64,000 bases of DNA from Streptomyces spirodelae (GCF_017676385.1 NZ_JAFFZN010000001.1:124001-188000); one strand, 5' to 3'; shown: positions 20,301-29,837, counted from the first letter of the stretch. Notes: generated by a model not told the origin, from the letters alone. Numbers and translations are program-made.

Positions 20301-21909
20301 GATCGAGCGGGAGGTAGGCACCGCCCGCCTTGGACACCGCGAGCATGGCGGTGACCAGCTCGATCGAGCGCGGCAGCGCCAGGGCAACCACGCTCTCGGG
20401 GCCGATGCCGGAGGCGACCAGCGTGCGAGCGAGCCGGTTGGCGCGGCCGTTCAGCTGGGCGTAGTTCAGCTCGGTGTCCTCGGAGACGACCGCGACCGCG
20501 TCCGGGGTCCTGGCGGCCTGTGCCTCGAAGAGCGCCGGCCAGGTCTCCGCCGGGTGCTCGCGGGCCGTGTCGTTCCACTCGTGCAGGACCCGCCGGCGCT
20601 CGGCCTCGTCGAGCAGGTCGATCCGGCCGACCTCCACCGCCGGGTCGTCCGCCATCGCCTCCAGCACGCGCAGCAGGCCGCGCTGGTGGGTGAGGAGGTC
20701 TTCCTGCCGGTAGAGAGCACTCGCGTCGAAGTCGACGCGCAGCCCTTGCCCTTCACCCCGGTCGTAGACCGTGACCGACAGATCCTCGACCAGCCCGCCC
20801 GCGAGGTTGTGGGAGGTCATCGGGTGACCGCCGAACCCGCGGTCGTAGCTGAACGGCAGGACGTTGACCACCGGGCCGACCAGCGACTCGTCCTCCAGGG
20901 ACAGCCGCTGGTCGCGGCGCATGTCCTCGTAGCGGTAGCGCTGGTGGCGCAGCGCTTCACGGGCACGGGAGAGCACGTGCCGGGCGAGCTCCGCGCAGCT
21001 GAGTCCGCTGGTCACGGTCAGGCGGAGCGGCAGCAGATTGGACACCATTCCGGACGTCTTGTCGCCCGGGCCCGGACGGGCGGTCACCGGCAGTCCGAGC
21101 ACGAGGTCCTGTGCTCCGGACACCCGGTGCAGGTAGGCGGCCATGGCGGTGAGCACGACGGTGGGCAGCGCCCGCCCGGTGGACTCGGTCAGCCGCCGCT
21201 GGAGGTCAGCGCCGAACTGTGCCGAGCAGCGTGCCGGCTCCCCGGCCGCGCCGGACGACCGTTTTGCCAGAGTCGCCGGGGCCGGCCGGTCGGCCATTCG
21301 GGCGCGCCAGAACTCCCGGTCGGCGGCGAAGGCGTCGGAGGAACGGTAGTCGGCTTCCTCGTCGAGCAGACCGCGCAGCGGGAGCGGCTCCCGCGGACCG
21401 GAGTCGGCTGGATCGCCGGTGAACAGGGCGGAGTACACCTCGGCGACGCGGCGGACCACCAGTGCCCCGCTGTAACCGTCCAACGCCGCGTGGTGGAACT
21501 GGAAGTACCACTGCCAGCGGTCCGCGGCCAGCTTGAACAGCAGTACGGTGTGCAGCGGTCCACGGCACAGGTCCACCGGCCGGTCCAGATCGGCGCGCAT
21601 CCGCTCCAGCGCGGCGCCCGCGGGGTCGGGACGCGCGGAGACGTCCACCACGTCCACGGGGGCGTCCACGGTGGCGTCGACGAACTGCCGTGGTCCGTCC
21701 GCTGTTTCGGTGAAGCGGACGCGCAGCGCCTCGGTCTCCTCGACGACTTGGCGCCAGCTCGCACGGAAGCCCTCGGGGTCGACGGGGCCGCAGATGTCGA
21801 AGTACTCCGCGATCCGATAGCGCAGGCCGCTGGGATCGAGTTGATGTCCGTACCAGATCCCGCGCTGCGCTGCGGAAAGCGGCAGCAGGTCACCGCCGAC
21901 GTTGCTCAT
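14338..21909 (-). CDS. NRPS1: C-A-T-C-A-MT-T, two modules
   Basis: This 2523-residue megasynthase begins the peptide. The first C domain has an HHAALDG core near residue 138 and a diverged N-terminus, fitting a starter C that takes an acyl chain. A1 (core [11 protein letters not shown] near 627) gives the code DASTNAAVCK by my alignment, close to Tyr or beta-hydroxy-Tyr codes. T1 Ser is near residue 1014. C2 shows HHIAGDG near 1192. A2 (near 1684) gives DGSTIAAVCK, also Tyr-like. An N-methyltransferase is inserted after A2 (VLEIGMGTG near 2049), and T2 Ser is near 2468. No epimerase and no TE are present, so the chain must pass to NRPS2, 23 kb away. ATG 21909 is preferred over 21915 because of a GGGA site upstream. 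It lies just downstream of MbtH. Confidence 0.95.
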   Translation of the reverse strand: MSNVGGDLLPLSAAQRGIWYGHQLDPSGLRYRIAEYFDICGPVDPEGFRASWRQVVEETEALRVRFTETADGPRQFVDATVDAPVDVVDVSARPDPAGAALERMRADLDRPVDLCRGPLHTVLLFKLAADRWQWYFQFHHAALDGYSGALVVRRVAEVYSALFTGDPADSGPREPLPLRGLLDEEADYRSSDAFAADREFWRARMADRPAPATLAKRSSGAAGEPARCSAQFGADLQRRLTESTGRALPTVVLTAMAAYLHRVSGAQDLVLGLPVTARPGPGDKTSGMVSNLLPLRLTVTSGLSCAELARHVLSRAREALRHQRYRYEDMRRDQRLSLEDESLVGPVVNVLPFSYDRGFGGHPMTSHNLAGGLVEDLSVTVYDRGEGQGLRVDFDASALYRQEDLLTHQRGLLRVLEAMADDPAVEVGRIDLLDEAERRRVLHEWNDTAREHPAETWPALFEAQAARTPDAVAVVSEDTELNYAQLNGRANRLARTLVASGIGPESVVALALPRSIELVTAMLAVSKAGGAYLPLDPEHPAERLAFMCADAAPAGVITGEQSPAGLPDGLPRIVLDGRTGSAPDTGPAAGGLPSPDTGLAAGDLTATDLTDADRLAPLHPDHPAYVIYTSGSTGRPKGVVVTHAGVASLAFGQIARLGVDERSRVLQFASPSFDAAFSEVSMALLSGAALVLARAEQLVPGITLTELAAKHALTHVTLPPAVLSAMRPDELPADLTLNLAGEACPAEVVAAWSPGRRVLNAYGPTEGTVCATMSDPLSGSGTPPIGRPVDNMRTLVLDGALRPVPAGVAGELYLAGQGLARGYQGRAGLTAQRFLACPAEIAQAPGERMYRTGDLVRWRTDGQLEFLGRADDQVKIRGFRVEPGEIESVLARDGAVREVAVVAREDIPGEQRLVAYVVPHKERIIDPAAVRRAAGEVLPRHMVPAAVVVLDRLPLTPNGKLDRRALPAPRFTGAEGGRAPRSPREEILCGLFADVTGAPKVHIDDHFFDLGGHSLLATRLVARIRPAFGVELTVRDVFGAPTVAQLARRLDEVGGSLRPAVTRAQRPERLPLSFAQRRLWFLGQMEGRSATYNMPVVLRMTGELDRVALAAALGDLTDRHEALRTVFGEVDGVPFQRVLDVRPGLPCADTTERELDAEVARFCAREFDLAADPPLRAQLFALSPTEHVLALVIHHIAGDGWSMAPLADDLAAAYQARAAGLDDGAPELPVQYADYTLWQERLLGTEDDPDSLINEQIRYWSKALEGVPEELPLPVDRQRPAVASYRGSTARFEVGADLHARLTELARQSDASLFMVVQAGLSALLSRLGAGTDIPIGTAIAGRTDESLDGLVGFFVNTLVLRTDLGGDPTLRELIARVRETDLSAYANQDLPFERLVEILNPSRSTSRHPLFQVMLAFQNLADVSFRLPGLEVEAEQRYTDTAKFDLAFSVFEQFDEEGAPNGLNGVVEFAVELFDQATVERMLDRLVQVFEVMTAEPGTRLGDVDVLDAAERQLVLREWNDTARDVAPAVFPELFQAQVAATPDSVAVRFEDTVLTYRELNENANRLARYLAERGVGPGDYVALALPRSIEMTTAMLAVLKAGAAYLPVDPDYPPERVAFMLEDAAPRCVLTTADSTVALPAGLERTALDDATRSAVSRLPGHDLTDRDRTAPLRPGHAAYVIYTSGSTGVPKGVVVSHAGIAGRMGCEIARLEVEPDSVVLQFASPSFDGAFSDMCMALLAGATLVVAPREKTLPGPALSALMHEQGITHVTLPPPVLAALPDDGLPAPMTLIMAGDACSADLVARWAPGRRMVNAYGPTEATVCATISDPLEPDGTLPPIGRPLDNTRLYVLDDRLRPTPPGVAGELYIAGEALARGYLRRPGLTAGRFVACPFGARGERMYRTGDVVRWRGDGQLEFVGRSDDQVKVRGFRIELGEVEAALTAHPGVAQAVVVPREDQPGDKRLVGYLVPSGDDPAVAKDRDERQVEEWQLTYDSLYGGEEAAEFGEDFSGWNSSYDGKPLPVEQMRAWRDATVDRIRELRPRRVLEIGMGTGLLLSKIAPECEYYLGTDISPRIVEGVRSQVAGDERLADHVEVRVQPAHELDGLPQGHFDTVVLNSVVQYFPNADYLEKVLRGLLEVLAPGGRVFVGDVRNLHLLQALRTAVELGRPAGAADGGVVRAAVAQSVSLEKELLIDPAFFTGLGAAADLRVKRADFRNELTAHRFDVVLHKQPYERIDTDVTRELTWGADVTGLDALADRLSAAHPAPVRLRGVPDARVAHELAAVRVLADGGTPVAARDKLAERDDTLPDPGGFAEPAGRVGYRALVQPPGEDGTLDVLFVEQAAAGIPTTGYRPQLPGAGPLTNDPSRSAEAVSLGAAAKAHLQDSLPGHMVPSALVVLDELPLTPNGKVDRRALPAPGRTGAGTGRGPRNEREEVLCRLFAELLGVPKVGIDDDFFELGGHSLLATRLVSRIRSTLGVELAIPDLFNATTVEKLSGRLAVARKRERPKLRPRPRPTS

Positions 21910-21952
21910 TTTCATTCCCGGGGTAGTGGCCGGTGGTCCAGGGCTGCAGACG

Positions 21953-22156
21953 TCAGGAGGCTTCGCGCAGACTCTTCGGCCGCATATCCGTCCAGTTCTC
22001 TTCGATGTAGGCCAGGCATGCCTCGCGGCTACTCTCGGAGAGTTCCGCGGTCCAGCCGTCCGGAACGTCGGCGAATACCGGCCAGAGCGAATACTGCCCT
22101 TCGCTGTTCACCAGGACAGAGAAAACCGCCTCGTTGTCGTCGAACGGATTCGTCAT
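21953..22156 (-). CDS. MbtH-like NRPS chaperone
   Basis: This 67-residue protein is a small partner required by many actinobacterial adenylation domains for folding and activity. The MbtH signature is clear: [20 protein letters not shown] at the start, [15 protein letters not shown] in the middle and a final region with [11 protein letters not shown]. The ATG at 22156 has AGGGG upstream. It is the first gene of the leftward operon, 43 bp before NRPS1, and is divergent from the polyketide ketosynthase. Because it is the only MbtH in the window, it probably serves NRPS2 as well. Confidence 0.97.
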   Translation of the reverse strand: MTNPFDDNEAVFSVLVNSEGQYSLWPVFADVPDGWTAELSESSREACLAYIEENWTDMRPKSLREAS

Positions 22157-22217
22157 TGCACAACCCCTATCGCATCGGCGCGCTCGCCTCGAAGATTTGC
22201 CCGCGCGACGGTGTCCA

Positions 22218-22252
22218 GCAAGTGGAAGGACAGTACGGGACGGAACGAGACA
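22218..22252 (+). promoter_or_regulatory. Shared 35-bp upstream element, copy A
   Basis: This copy contains the invariant core GGACGGAACG and starts with GCAAG. The same 35-bp layout occurs on the minus strand at 32576-32610 and on the plus strand at 56994-57028, each with GACA at its end and a TAGC-type -10 box 35-36 bp further downstream. Here the -10-like TAGCCT is at 22287-22292, pointing to KS1. It is probably an activator site for a cluster-wide regulator; the regulator is not identified. Confidence 0.6.
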
Positions 22253-22286
22253 CCGGCGGTTCTGTACCGGCCGCGCGGGCGGCTTG

Positions 22287-22292
22287 TAGCCT
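22287..22292 (+). promoter_or_regulatory. Putative -10 box for the KS1 operon
   Basis: TAGCCT fits the Streptomyces TAGNNT -10 pattern. It lies exactly 35 bp after the end of the shared element, as in copy C. No good -35 hexamer lies 17 bp upstream, which would fit an activator-dependent promoter. Confidence 0.4.
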
Positions 22293-22339
22293 GCCGGACG
22301 GACTGGATCACTTCTTCCCTGCTGATCTCCTCTCTGACT

Positions 22340-22366
22340 CTCTGCTGAATCAGATCTCTGCTGAAT
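22340..22366 (+). repeat. 11-bp direct repeats in the KS1 leader
   Basis: CTCTGCTGAAT occurs at 22340-22350 and again at 22356-22366, a 16-bp period. They fall inside the predicted 5' leader of KS1. They could be an operator or an RNA feature. Confidence 0.5.
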
Positions 22367-22450
22367 TGGGGCCAGTACATTGCGCACTGGGAACAGGACT
22401 TCGCTCATTTCCGGGGCCGGACACACCGGCGCCGCGACCATCTCCTTTTC

Positions 22451-22510
22451 GCGAATGGACGCCGCGCGAATGGACGCCGCGCGAATGGACGTCGCGCGAA
22501 TGGGCGCCGT
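22451..22510 (+). repeat. 15-bp tandem repeat array before KS1
   Basis: Four head-to-tail copies of GCGAATGGACGCCGC (the first two identical, the others with one or two changes) fill 22451-22510. A fifth, diverged copy at 22511-22525 (11 of 15 matches) contains the GGAGG Shine-Dalgarno of KS1 and ends right at the ATG. The array has no spacers and is not a CRISPR. Confidence 0.85.
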
Positions 22511-22525
22511 GTGACTGGAGGCCCC

Positions 22526-23752
22526 ATGACGAAACCCGGCAGGCGGGTCGTGATCACCGGCGTCGGCGCGGTGTCCAGCATCGGCACTTCGGTCGACGAG
22601 TTCCTCACGGGGCTGCGGGCAGGGCGCAGCGAGGTCCACCCCATCTCCGCGTTCGAGACCACCGGCTTCGAGTACGCCAACGGCTGCGAGGTGACCGGTT
22701 TCGAACCGGAGCGCTGGATCGAACGGCTCGACCCCGCAGAGCTCGGCAGGGCGGCCCGGTTCGCCGTCGCCGCCGCCAGGATGGCCGCGGGCCACGCCGG
22801 GCTGACCCCGCAGGACCTGGCCGCGGGCCGGGTCCTGGTGGCCATCGGCACCACCGACGGGGAGACCCGCGACCTCGACCGGCTGGTGGCGCAGGACGCC
22901 GCTGAACCGGGTGCGATGGACCCGCGGATCGCCCGCCGGGCCTCACCCTCCCGGCTGGCGGCCTCCGTCGCCCGCGAGTTCGCGCTCGCCGACGCCGAGG
23001 CTGTGACCATCCCCACGGCGTGCGCCGCCGGCAACTACGCGATCGGCCACGGGCTCGACGCCATCCGTGCGGGCGACGCGGACCTGGCCTTCTGCGGCGG
23101 TGCGGACGCGATCTGCCGCAAGACCTTCGCCGGGTTCTACCGGCTGGGCACCATAGCGCCCGACCGCTGCCGCCCCTTCGACCTCGGCCGCCAGGGCATC
23201 CTCACCGGCGAGGGGTCGGGGATGCTGGTGCTGGAGAGCCTGGAGTCGGCACTCGCACGGGGTGCCCGGATCCACGCCGAGGTGCTCGGATACGGCCTCA
23301 ACTGCGACGCGTACCACCAGGTCGCGCCGCTCGAGGAGAGCGTCGCCGACTGCATGCGGCTGGCGGTCGCCGACGCGGGCGTCAAGCCGGACGAGGTGGA
23401 TCTCATCTCGGCGCACGGCACCGGCACGAAGGCCAACGACAGCACCGAGGCGAAGGCGATCCACGCGGTCTTCGGCGACCGGCCGCCCCGCACGGTTTCG
23501 ATGAAGTCGATGCTCGGGCACACCATGGGCGCGGCCAGCGCGCTGGCCGCTATCGGCTGCACACTCGCCCTGGAACACGCCTTCATCCCACCGACCGTCA
23601 ACCACACCACGACCGACCCCGAGTGCGGTCTCGACTGCGTACCCAACGAGTCGGTGGCGGCGGACCTGCGGATCGTGCAGAACAACGGGCTCGCCTTCGG
23701 CGGCAACAACGCGGTGGTCGTCTTCGGCCGCTACGACGAAGGAGCAGCGTGA
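22526..23752 (+). CDS. Type II polyketide ketosynthase (KS1)
   Basis: This 408-residue FabF-fold condensing enzyme retains the full catalytic set: nucleophile Cys in [12 protein letters not shown], His in [11 protein letters not shown] and His in [12 protein letters not shown]. It extends the polyketide chain by decarboxylative condensation with malonyl-ACP, together with the chain-length factor encoded next. ATG 22526 is chosen over GTG 22511 because GGAGG sits 4 bases before the ATG and the extra residues would be encoded by the repeat array. KS2 at 33007 is a very close paralogue. It begins the KS1-CLF1-oxidoreductase operon. Confidence 0.94.
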   Translation: MTKPGRRVVITGVGAVSSIGTSVDEFLTGLRAGRSEVHPISAFETTGFEYANGCEVTGFEPERWIERLDPAELGRAARFAVAAARMAAGHAGLTPQDLAAGRVLVAIGTTDGETRDLDRLVAQDAAEPGAMDPRIARRASPSRLAASVAREFALADAEAVTIPTACAAGNYAIGHGLDAIRAGDADLAFCGGADAICRKTFAGFYRLGTIAPDRCRPFDLGRQGILTGEGSGMLVLESLESALARGARIHAEVLGYGLNCDAYHQVAPLEESVADCMRLAVADAGVKPDEVDLISAHGTGTKANDSTEAKAIHAVFGDRPPRTVSMKSMLGHTMGAASALAAIGCTLALEHAFIPPTVNHTTTDPECGLDCVPNESVAADLRIVQNNGLAFGGNNAVVVFGRYDEGAA

Positions 23753-24837
23753 CAGGCATGGGACCCGTCATCACGGCATGGTCGGCGATCTCCCCGTTCG
23801 GGTTCGGAGCCGACGCCTTCCGGGCCGGACTGCGGGCCGGCGTTCCGGCCCCCGCCTCGGCCACCGGGCCGGTCCCGGACGCTCCCGCCCGGCCCGTCCC
23901 GGACTTCGCACCGCGTGCCGTACTCGGCAAGAAGGGCACCCGCTCGATGGACCGGGTGACCGCGCTGTCGGTGGCGGCGATCGGCGCACTGATGGACCGG
24001 GGGGACGCGCCCGGCGCCTCTGCCGACGGCCCGGCCCCGGGCCTGGTGCTCGGCACCACCGGGAGTGTGCAGTCCACGATGGACTTCACCCGCAGCTCGC
24101 TCGACGGCGCCCGGCCGTTCCACGTAGACCCGGCCCGGTTTCCCAACACGGTGATGAACTGCGCGGCGGGCCAGTGCGCGATCTGGCACGGGCTCAAGGG
24201 CCCGAACGCGACGATCGCCGGCGGTCGTGCGGCGGGTCTGCTGGCGCTCAACTACGCGCGCCGGCTGCAGGCCGGAGGCCGCGCGGGGACACTGTTCTGC
24301 GGCGGCGCCGAGGAGTTCTCCGAGGCGCGGGCACGGCTGCACCACCACAGCCCAGGCGCCCCGGACGGCACGGTCCTCGGTGAGGGAGCCGCGGTGCTGC
24401 GCCTGGAGCCGGCCGGCTCCGTGGCCGCCGAGCGGGACGGCCTGGCCGAGGTCGTCGCGCTGGAGTTCGGCATGTACGAGGAAGCAGAGGAGATCCCGGC
24501 GACCTTGCTGCGCTGTCTGCGGCGGGCGCTGGAGCGGGCCGGAGCGCGGCCCATGGACGTCGCGCTCGTCGCCCCGGGCGCGGGCACGGGCGCGGGGGGC
24601 GACAGCCCCGAACGGGCCGCGCTCTGCGAGCTGTTCGGCGGGCGGCAGCCCGCGGAGGTCGACTGCACCGGACTGGTCGGCGACACGGCGGCCGCATCGG
24701 CCGCCTTCCAGGTGCTCGCCGTGCTCGTCAGGGCCGAGCAGGACCCGGCGCTCGCCGACCGGCCGGCGCTGGTGACCGCGGTCGATCACGACGGCACCCT
24801 CGGCTGCGCGCTGCTGCGGCCGTACCCCGCACGCTGA
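23749..24837 (+). CDS. Chain-length factor (CLF1), partner of KS1
   Basis: This 362-residue KS-fold protein lacks the catalytic nucleophile. When aligned on GLKGPNATIAGGRAAGLLA, the Cys position is Arg. A nearby NCAAGQ looks like an active site but falls before the GPN landmark and is not equivalent. Such subunits form heterodimers with the KS and help set polyene length. GTG 23749 overlaps the KS1 stop (GTGA), so the two are made in equal amounts by coupling. CLF2 at 38294 shares the same opening (VITAWSA.SPFG.G) and the same Arg replacement. Confidence 0.9.
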   Translation: MTGMGPVITAWSAISPFGFGADAFRAGLRAGVPAPASATGPVPDAPARPVPDFAPRAVLGKKGTRSMDRVTALSVAAIGALMDRGDAPGASADGPAPGLVLGTTGSVQSTMDFTRSSLDGARPFHVDPARFPNTVMNCAAGQCAIWHGLKGPNATIAGGRAAGLLALNYARRLQAGGRAGTLFCGGAEEFSEARARLHHHSPGAPDGTVLGEGAAVLRLEPAGSVAAERDGLAEVVALEFGMYEEAEEIPATLLRCLRRALERAGARPMDVALVAPGAGTGAGGDSPERAALCELFGGRQPAEVDCTGLVGDTAAASAAFQVLAVLVRAEQDPALADRPALVTAVDHDGTLGCALLRPYPAR

Positions 24838-24895
24838 CCACGACCACGGCCCCCGACCGGACCCCGACCACAGCCACGACCACGGCGAGGACCCC

Positions 24896-26590
24896 TTGAC
24901 CAGCACCAGCACCAGCACCGGAGAGCAGTGGGACGCCATCATCGTGGGGGGCGGCCTCGGCGGGCTGACCTGCGCCGCGTATCTCGCCACCGCGGGGCGG
25001 CGGGTGCTCGTACTCGAACAGCACGACTGGGCGGGCGGCAACAGCCACGTCTTCCGCCGCCGACGTGCCTACGAGTTCGACGTCGGAGTGCACTATCTGG
25101 GCGACTGCGGACCCGACGGCGTCATCCCGGCCATCCTCTCCGGCCTCGGCGCCGGGGACCGGATACGCTTCCGCGAGCTGGACCGGAACTGCTTCGACCA
25201 GATCCGCATCCCCGGGCTGACCCTCGACGTTCCCGCCGACTGGGACGCGTACCTGGCCCGGCTGGAGCGGGCGCTGCCCGAGGACGTGGCGGGCCTGCGC
25301 ACATTCACCCGGATCTGCCGGGCCGTCGGCGGCGAACAGCGCTGGGCGCTGCTCACCGACGCCGAGCTGCCCGAGATCGCCGCCGGGACCGAACACGTAC
25401 GGGCCTGGGGACGGCGGCCGCTGTCCGAGCTGTTCGACCACTGCGGGCTCTCGGCGCGGGCCCGTACGGTGCTCGCGGCGCAGTCGCCGAACTACGGCAT
25501 GGGTCCGGACGTGGCGACGGTGGCGACCCACGCCATGGTGACCGACCACTACCTCCGGGGCGCCTATGTCCCGGTCGGCGGGGGCCAGTTGCTGGCGGCG
25601 ACACTGATCGAGGTCCTGGAGGCGCACGGCGGCCGGCTGCGCACCCGCAGCCGGGTCGCCTCGATCGATGTCGCGGACCGCACGGCCACCGGGGTGCGCC
25701 TGACGGACGGGACGGCGCTCGCCGCGCCGCTGGTGGTCTCGGGCGCCGACTACCGGCGCACGGTCCTCGACCTGGCCGGCGCCGAGCACTTCAGCCCGCG
25801 GATCGTCCGCGCCACCCGGGAAGCGACGGTGGGGCTGCCCTTCGCGACCGTCTACGTCGCCCTCGACCGGCCGCCGGCCCGGCAGGCCGAGGCCAACATC
25901 TGGTGGTACGACCACGAGGACATCGACGAGCTCTACCGGGGGCTGCACGCGGGCGAGCAGCCGGACGAGGTGCGCTTCCTCTTCATCTCGTTCGCCTCGC
26001 TCAAGGAACCGGGAGCACGGCATCTGTGCCCGCCCGGACACGCCAACTTTCAGCTCATGACGATGTGTCCGCCCGGCTACCGGCACTGGGGCGTCGAGCG
26101 AGGGCCGGCCGAGGGTGGCCGGTACCGGCGCGAGCCCGCCTACCTGGCGGAGAAGCAGCGCTTCACCGACGCGGTGCTGCGGGCCGGTGAGCGGGTGCTG
26201 GGTCCCTTCCGGGACCACATCACGCACCTGGAACTGGCCACCCCGCTGACCCAGGAGCGGTACACGCTCTCCACCGGCGGCTCCCCGTTCGGCCTGGCCA
26301 CCTGGGGCGCCACCGGCGCCCGCCCTGACACCGCCACCGGCGTCAGGGGCCTGCACGTCGTGGGTCAGAGCACGCGTTACGGCAGCGGGATCACGGGGGT
26401 GATGGTCAGCGGTGTCTCCTGCGCGGCGCGGATTCTCGGACGCCCGCTGCTGACGGAGGCGCATGCCGGGGCCGTGTTCGGCGACCCGTCCCTGTTGCCG
26501 GCTCGTGGCACGGACTGGGACCCGCTCGCTGTTTCGCGGGGGGTGGCGAGGCGCGATGCGCGGGGCCTGGCCAAGGTGGACGTCCGCTAG
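24896..26590 (+). CDS. Phytoene-desaturase-like FAD oxidoreductase
   Basis: This 564-residue flavoprotein is of the CrtI/CrtISO/NAD(P)-binding Rossmann-like family. The dinucleotide motif GGGLGGLTCAAYLA lies near residue 16, and the C-terminal FAD motif reads GLHVVGQSTRYGSGITGVM. Homologues accompany cinnamoyl-lipid type II PKS genes, where they are proposed to oxidise a cyclohexadiene, formed by electrocyclisation of the polyene, to the benzene ring. The start is TTG 24896 with GAGGA upstream; no in-frame ATG or GTG fits better. It follows CLF1 by 58 bp. Its stop overlaps that of the convergent transporter in a CTAG tetranucleotide. Confidence 0.88.
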   Translation: MTSTSTSTGEQWDAIIVGGGLGGLTCAAYLATAGRRVLVLEQHDWAGGNSHVFRRRRAYEFDVGVHYLGDCGPDGVIPAILSGLGAGDRIRFRELDRNCFDQIRIPGLTLDVPADWDAYLARLERALPEDVAGLRTFTRICRAVGGEQRWALLTDAELPEIAAGTEHVRAWGRRPLSELFDHCGLSARARTVLAAQSPNYGMGPDVATVATHAMVTDHYLRGAYVPVGGGQLLAATLIEVLEAHGGRLRTRSRVASIDVADRTATGVRLTDGTALAAPLVVSGADYRRTVLDLAGAEHFSPRIVRATREATVGLPFATVYVALDRPPARQAEANIWWYDHEDIDELYRGLHAGEQPDEVRFLFISFASLKEPGARHLCPPGHANFQLMTMCPPGYRHWGVERGPAEGGRYRREPAYLAEKQRFTDAVLRAGERVLGPFRDHITHLELATPLTQERYTLSTGGSPFGLATWGATGARPDTATGVRGLHVVGQSTRYGSGITGVMVSGVSCAARILGRPLLTEAHAGAVFGDPSLLPARGTDWDPLAVSRGVARRDARGLAKVDVR

Positions 26591-27921
26591 GACGCCGTCC
26601 CGGCCGGTGTCGTCGGCGTGGGGCTGTCGGCGAGCGTGGCGTCGTCGGTGTGCTGTGGCGCCTTCAGCAGGCACGCGATGCTCAGCGCGCACATGGCGAC
26701 CAGCAGCACGATGACGGGGACGATACTGCCGGTCTTCTGGAACATCAGCGTCGAGACGATCGGCGAGAGGCCCCCGAACAGGGCCCCCGCCACCTGGTAC
26801 GTCACCGAGATGCTGGTGTAGCGCGCCTGAGGGCGGAACATCTGGGCCAGCACGGCGGCCACGGGGCCGTAGGTCGCGGCCATGACCAGTCGCATCGCCG
26901 CGAAGACCAGGAAGATCAGCACGGTGGAGTCCGAGGAGAGGACCAGGAACTGCGGTGCGGCCAGCACGGCTACCGCGGCCAAGCCCCAGATGACGACGCG
27001 GATGCGCCCGACCTTGTCGCCCAGCCACGCGACGCCCAGCGTGGCGACGAGTTCGACGACGGCAGCGACGCTGAGCGCGTTGAGCACCACCGTCTCCGAG
27101 AGGCCCACGGCGGGGTCGGTGGCGTAGGCGGTGATGAACGTGGTCACCAGGTAGTAGCCGCCCACCGCGATCGGGAGCGTGCCGATGCCCAGAAGGATGG
27201 GCTTCCAGTTCGTCTTGAGCGCGTAGGTCAGCGGCAGGCCCTCGTCCGGCTCGGGCTCCGCGTCGAACACCGGGGATTCCTCGACCTTGAGCCGGATGAG
27301 GACGCCGATGACGATGAGCAGCGCCGACAGCAGGAACGGCACGCGCCACGCCCACTCCGTTAGGGCGTCGTCGCCGAGCGTGGACAGCAGACTGAACAGG
27401 CCGGTGGACAGGAGGGCTCCGGCCGGGTTGCCGAGTTGGGCGAAGCCGCCGTAGAAGGTCTTCTTCCCCTCCGGCGCGTGCTCGACGGCCATCAGGACCG
27501 CGCCGCCCCATTCGCCGCCGACCGCGATGCCCTGCACGAAGCGGAGCAGGACGAGCAGGGCGGGGGCGAGCGCGCCGATACTGGCGTACGTGGGCAGCAG
27601 ACCGACGAGGAACGTCGCGGCGCCCATCATGGTCAGCGTGATCACGAGCGCGCTGCGCCTGCCGAACCGGTCGCCGATGTGGCCGAAGACGATGCCGCCG
27701 AGCGGCCGGGCGAAGAACCCGACCGCATACGTGGCGAAGGCCGCGGCGATGCCGGTGAGCCGGTCGGTGCCTTCGGGGAAGAAGACACTTCCGAAGACGA
27801 GTGAGGCGGCCGTGGCGTAGACGTAGAAGTCGTACCACTCGATGGTGGTACCGACGAACGCGGCGATGCCTGCCTTGCGTGCCTTGGCGGCTCGGGCGCG
27901 GGATTGGGCGTGTTCCGTCAC
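26587..27921 (-). CDS. MHS-type MFS transporter (metabolite:H+ symporter)
   Basis: This 444-residue integral membrane protein has about 12 hydrophobic segments. The opening GTTIEWYDFYVYATAASLVF and the loop GDRFGRRSALV identify the metabolite:H+ symporter branch (ProP/ShiA-like) of the major facilitator superfamily. Members import organic acids, betaines or similar solutes. The GTG at 27921 overlaps the amidohydrolase stop (GTGA), so the two are co-translated. This suggests uptake of the compound the amidohydrolase cleaves rather than export of the peptide, but an efflux role cannot be excluded from sequence. It lies inside the cluster yet looks catabolic. Confidence 0.9.
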   Translation of the reverse strand: MTEHAQSRARAAKARKAGIAAFVGTTIEWYDFYVYATAASLVFGSVFFPEGTDRLTGIAAAFATYAVGFFARPLGGIVFGHIGDRFGRRSALVITLTMMGAATFLVGLLPTYASIGALAPALLVLLRFVQGIAVGGEWGGAVLMAVEHAPEGKKTFYGGFAQLGNPAGALLSTGLFSLLSTLGDDALTEWAWRVPFLLSALLIVIGVLIRLKVEESPVFDAEPEPDEGLPLTYALKTNWKPILLGIGTLPIAVGGYYLVTTFITAYATDPAVGLSETVVLNALSVAAVVELVATLGVAWLGDKVGRIRVVIWGLAAVAVLAAPQFLVLSSDSTVLIFLVFAAMRLVMAATYGPVAAVLAQMFRPQARYTSISVTYQVAGALFGGLSPIVSTLMFQKTGSIVPVIVLLVAMCALSIACLLKAPQHTDDATLADSPTPTTPAGTAS

Positions 27922-29615
27922 GGCTGCCCCTTGGTCGACGTGGCTGTGGTGGAGTGCTGCAGTGCGCCGTCGATCCACGTCTGGAGAACGTCGATCGCGG
28001 CGATGGACCCGGGGTCGACGGCGAGCGGGTCGGCGTCCAGGACGGTGAAGTCGGCCAGCTTGCCCGGGGTGATGCTGCCGAGTTCGTGTTCGCGGCCCAG
28101 GGTGCGGGCCCCGCCGAGCGTGTGCGCGGCGAGCGCGTCGGCCGCCGGGATGCGCAGGGCCCCGTCGCCCAGCCGGTGCCCGCGCCGGGTGACACGGGTG
28201 ACGGCCGCCTGGATCGCCTCCAGCGGTTTCGGTTCGGCGACGGGCGCGTCGGAACTGAGTGTGACCGGCACCCCGGCCTCCAGGAACTCGCCGAGCGGGT
28301 TGAACCGCTCGCCGGGGGTGCCGATCGCCTCGGTGACGCCTTCGCCCCAGTTGTAGTAGTGCTGGGTCTGGTTGACCGGGTGGATACCCAGCTGGTGCAT
28401 GCGTGTGATCTGTTCAGGGGTCGGCAGACCGCAGTGTTCGATCCGGTGCCGCGCATCGGGCCTGGGGTTGTGCTTCTGTGCGGATTCGACGGCGTCGAGC
28501 ACCATTTCTATCGCGTCGGGCGACTGGGCATGGGTGGCCGTCTGGAGCCCCACGGCGTGCGCCCTGGCGATGAGTTCCCGGTACGCCTCCGGCTCGTGGT
28601 AGAGCTGACCGGTGCGGCAGGGGTCGCCGACGTAGCCGTCCGGGAAGTAGGCCGTCCAGCCACCCAGGGTGCCGTCGGCGTAGAACTTGATGCCCGAGAA
28701 GGAGAGCCGGGCGTTGCCGAAGGCACCGTGCATCCCGGTGTCGATCACGTGGTCCAGCAGATGGCTCAGCAGATACATGCCGACACGGGTGCGCAGTTCC
28801 CCGCTGTCGGCCAGGCGGAGGTACGTGTCGAACTCGCGGCGGGTCACCTGGCAGTCGCCGATCGTCGTCACGCCGCCGGCGAGAAACCGCTCCTGGGCGG
28901 CGCGCAATTGCCGCAGGTGCTCCTCGGGCTCGTCCCCGAGGTGGAAGTTCGGCCCGTGTCGACCGATCTTGACGCCGCCGACACCGGTGAGGATGTTGCA
29001 GGCGGCGTCGGAAACCTCGCCGGTCAGCTCGCCGTCGGCGTCGCGGAAGAACGTGCCCCCCTCCGGGTCGGGCGTACTCCGGGTGACGCCGTGCCGGGCC
29101 AGGGTGGCGCTGTTGACGACGCCTCCGTGGCCGCTTGCGTTCATCAGGTACACCTCGCGGTCGGTGCTGACCCGGTCGAGCTCCTCCTTGGTGGGATGGC
29201 GGCGCTCGGCGAGGTTGCGGTGCTCGTAGCCGTAACCCCGCACCGGCCGCCCGGGCGGCAGGGAGTCGGCAGCCGCGCGCAGCAGGGCGACGACGCCGGG
29301 AATGTCGGCCGCCTTGCCGGGCCCGCAGTCGACCCAGCTCATCATCTGGCCGTACATCAGGGGGTGGGCGTGCGGGTCGACGAAGCCCGGCACCACCACG
29401 GTGCCACCGAGGTCCACTTCCTCGGCCCGGCGGCCGAGCTGTGCCGCTGCGGCCCGGCACTCCTCGACCGTGCCGACGGCGGCGAACCGGTTGCCGTGCA
29501 CGAGGAACGCCTCGGCCCCGTCGGTGTGCGCGTCCACGGTACGCAGGGCGGCTTTGGTGAAGAGGGTGGTGGTCGAGTCCAGGACCGATGTCTCCTGGTG
29601 GCGCAGTGCGCGCAT
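27918..29615 (-). CDS. YtcJ-like amidohydrolase
   Basis: This 565-residue metal-dependent hydrolase is of the amidohydrolase family 3/YtcJ group. The metal-binding HxH appears in VVPGFVDPHAHPLMYGQ, a central Lys/Asp region in GIKFYADGTLGGWTA, His residues in TATHAQ and HRIEHCGLP, and the late Asp in TLSSDAPVAEP. The C-terminal GSITPGKLADFTVLD closes the beta sandwich. The substrate is unknown; family members cleave cyclic amides, formamides and related bonds. ATG 29615 has AGGA upstream and removes a Pro/Thr-rich, probably untranslated stretch. It is the first gene of a two-gene unit with the MHS transporter and is divergent from the Lrp regulator. Confidence 0.9.
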   Translation of the reverse strand: MRALRHQETSVLDSTTTLFTKAALRTVDAHTDGAEAFLVHGNRFAAVGTVEECRAAAAQLGRRAEEVDLGGTVVVPGFVDPHAHPLMYGQMMSWVDCGPGKAADIPGVVALLRAAADSLPPGRPVRGYGYEHRNLAERRHPTKEELDRVSTDREVYLMNASGHGGVVNSATLARHGVTRSTPDPEGGTFFRDADGELTGEVSDAACNILTGVGGVKIGRHGPNFHLGDEPEEHLRQLRAAQERFLAGGVTTIGDCQVTRREFDTYLRLADSGELRTRVGMYLLSHLLDHVIDTGMHGAFGNARLSFSGIKFYADGTLGGWTAYFPDGYVGDPCRTGQLYHEPEAYRELIARAHAVGLQTATHAQSPDAIEMVLDAVESAQKHNPRPDARHRIEHCGLPTPEQITRMHQLGIHPVNQTQHYYNWGEGVTEAIGTPGERFNPLGEFLEAGVPVTLSSDAPVAEPKPLEAIQAAVTRVTRRGHRLGDGALRIPAADALAAHTLGGARTLGREHELGSITPGKLADFTVLDADPLAVDPGSIAAIDVLQTWIDGALQHSTTATSTKGQP

Positions 29616-29837
29616 GTGAGTCCTAGCGGGTGTCGGCGGTGTGCTGGTGACCGGCACCGTAGGACGGCCCACCCTTCGCGACAACGCCATGGACGCTGCA
29701 TAGCGCCGGTGTATCCGCGTTTCTGTCGTCTGATGACTCCGATCTGCGGCTGATCAGCTCACAGAGTCCTTGATCACCGTAGAATTGCATCACTGGAAGC
29801 ACGGAATCACTCTGTAAAGATTGGGTCTCGGGCACGC
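29616..29837. promoter_or_regulatory. Divergent promoter region, amidohydrolase / Lrp regulator
   Basis: This 222-bp region is AT-richer than its surroundings, especially 29700-29830, as expected for regulated promoters. The Lrp-type protein encoded to its right probably binds here. I could not define a clear palindromic operator by eye. Confidence 0.5.

Larger units (their letters stand above)
22157..22525. promoter_or_regulatory. Divergent control region, MbtH-NRPS1 operon / KS1 operon
   Basis: This 369-bp gap is the main bidirectional control region of the cluster. It holds one copy of a 35-bp shared element (22218-22252), a TAGCCT -10-like box (22287), 11-bp direct repeats (22340 and 22356) and a 15-bp tandem array (22451-22510). 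If transcription starts about 7 bases after the -10 box, KS1 would have an unusually long leader of about 230 bases. Confidence 0.65.

Noticed and set aside
22451..22525. CRISPR array
   Set aside because: The repeats are contiguous 15-mers without spacers and no cas genes are present.
22157..22525. SARP-type operator
   Set aside because: The 35-bp element ends 35 bp before the -10 box, whereas SARP heptamer repeats lie about 8 bp before it; I therefore leave the binding protein open.
24160..24200. CLF1 as a catalytically active ketosynthase because of NCAAGQ
   Set aside because: Aligning on the GPN landmark and following AAG shows that the true nucleophile position is the Arg in GGRAAG; the NCAAG lies upstream.
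24728..28456. Long leftward frame of about 1240 codons
   Set aside because: It crosses genes on both strands and has the Arg/Pro/Gly-rich composition of a shadow frame.
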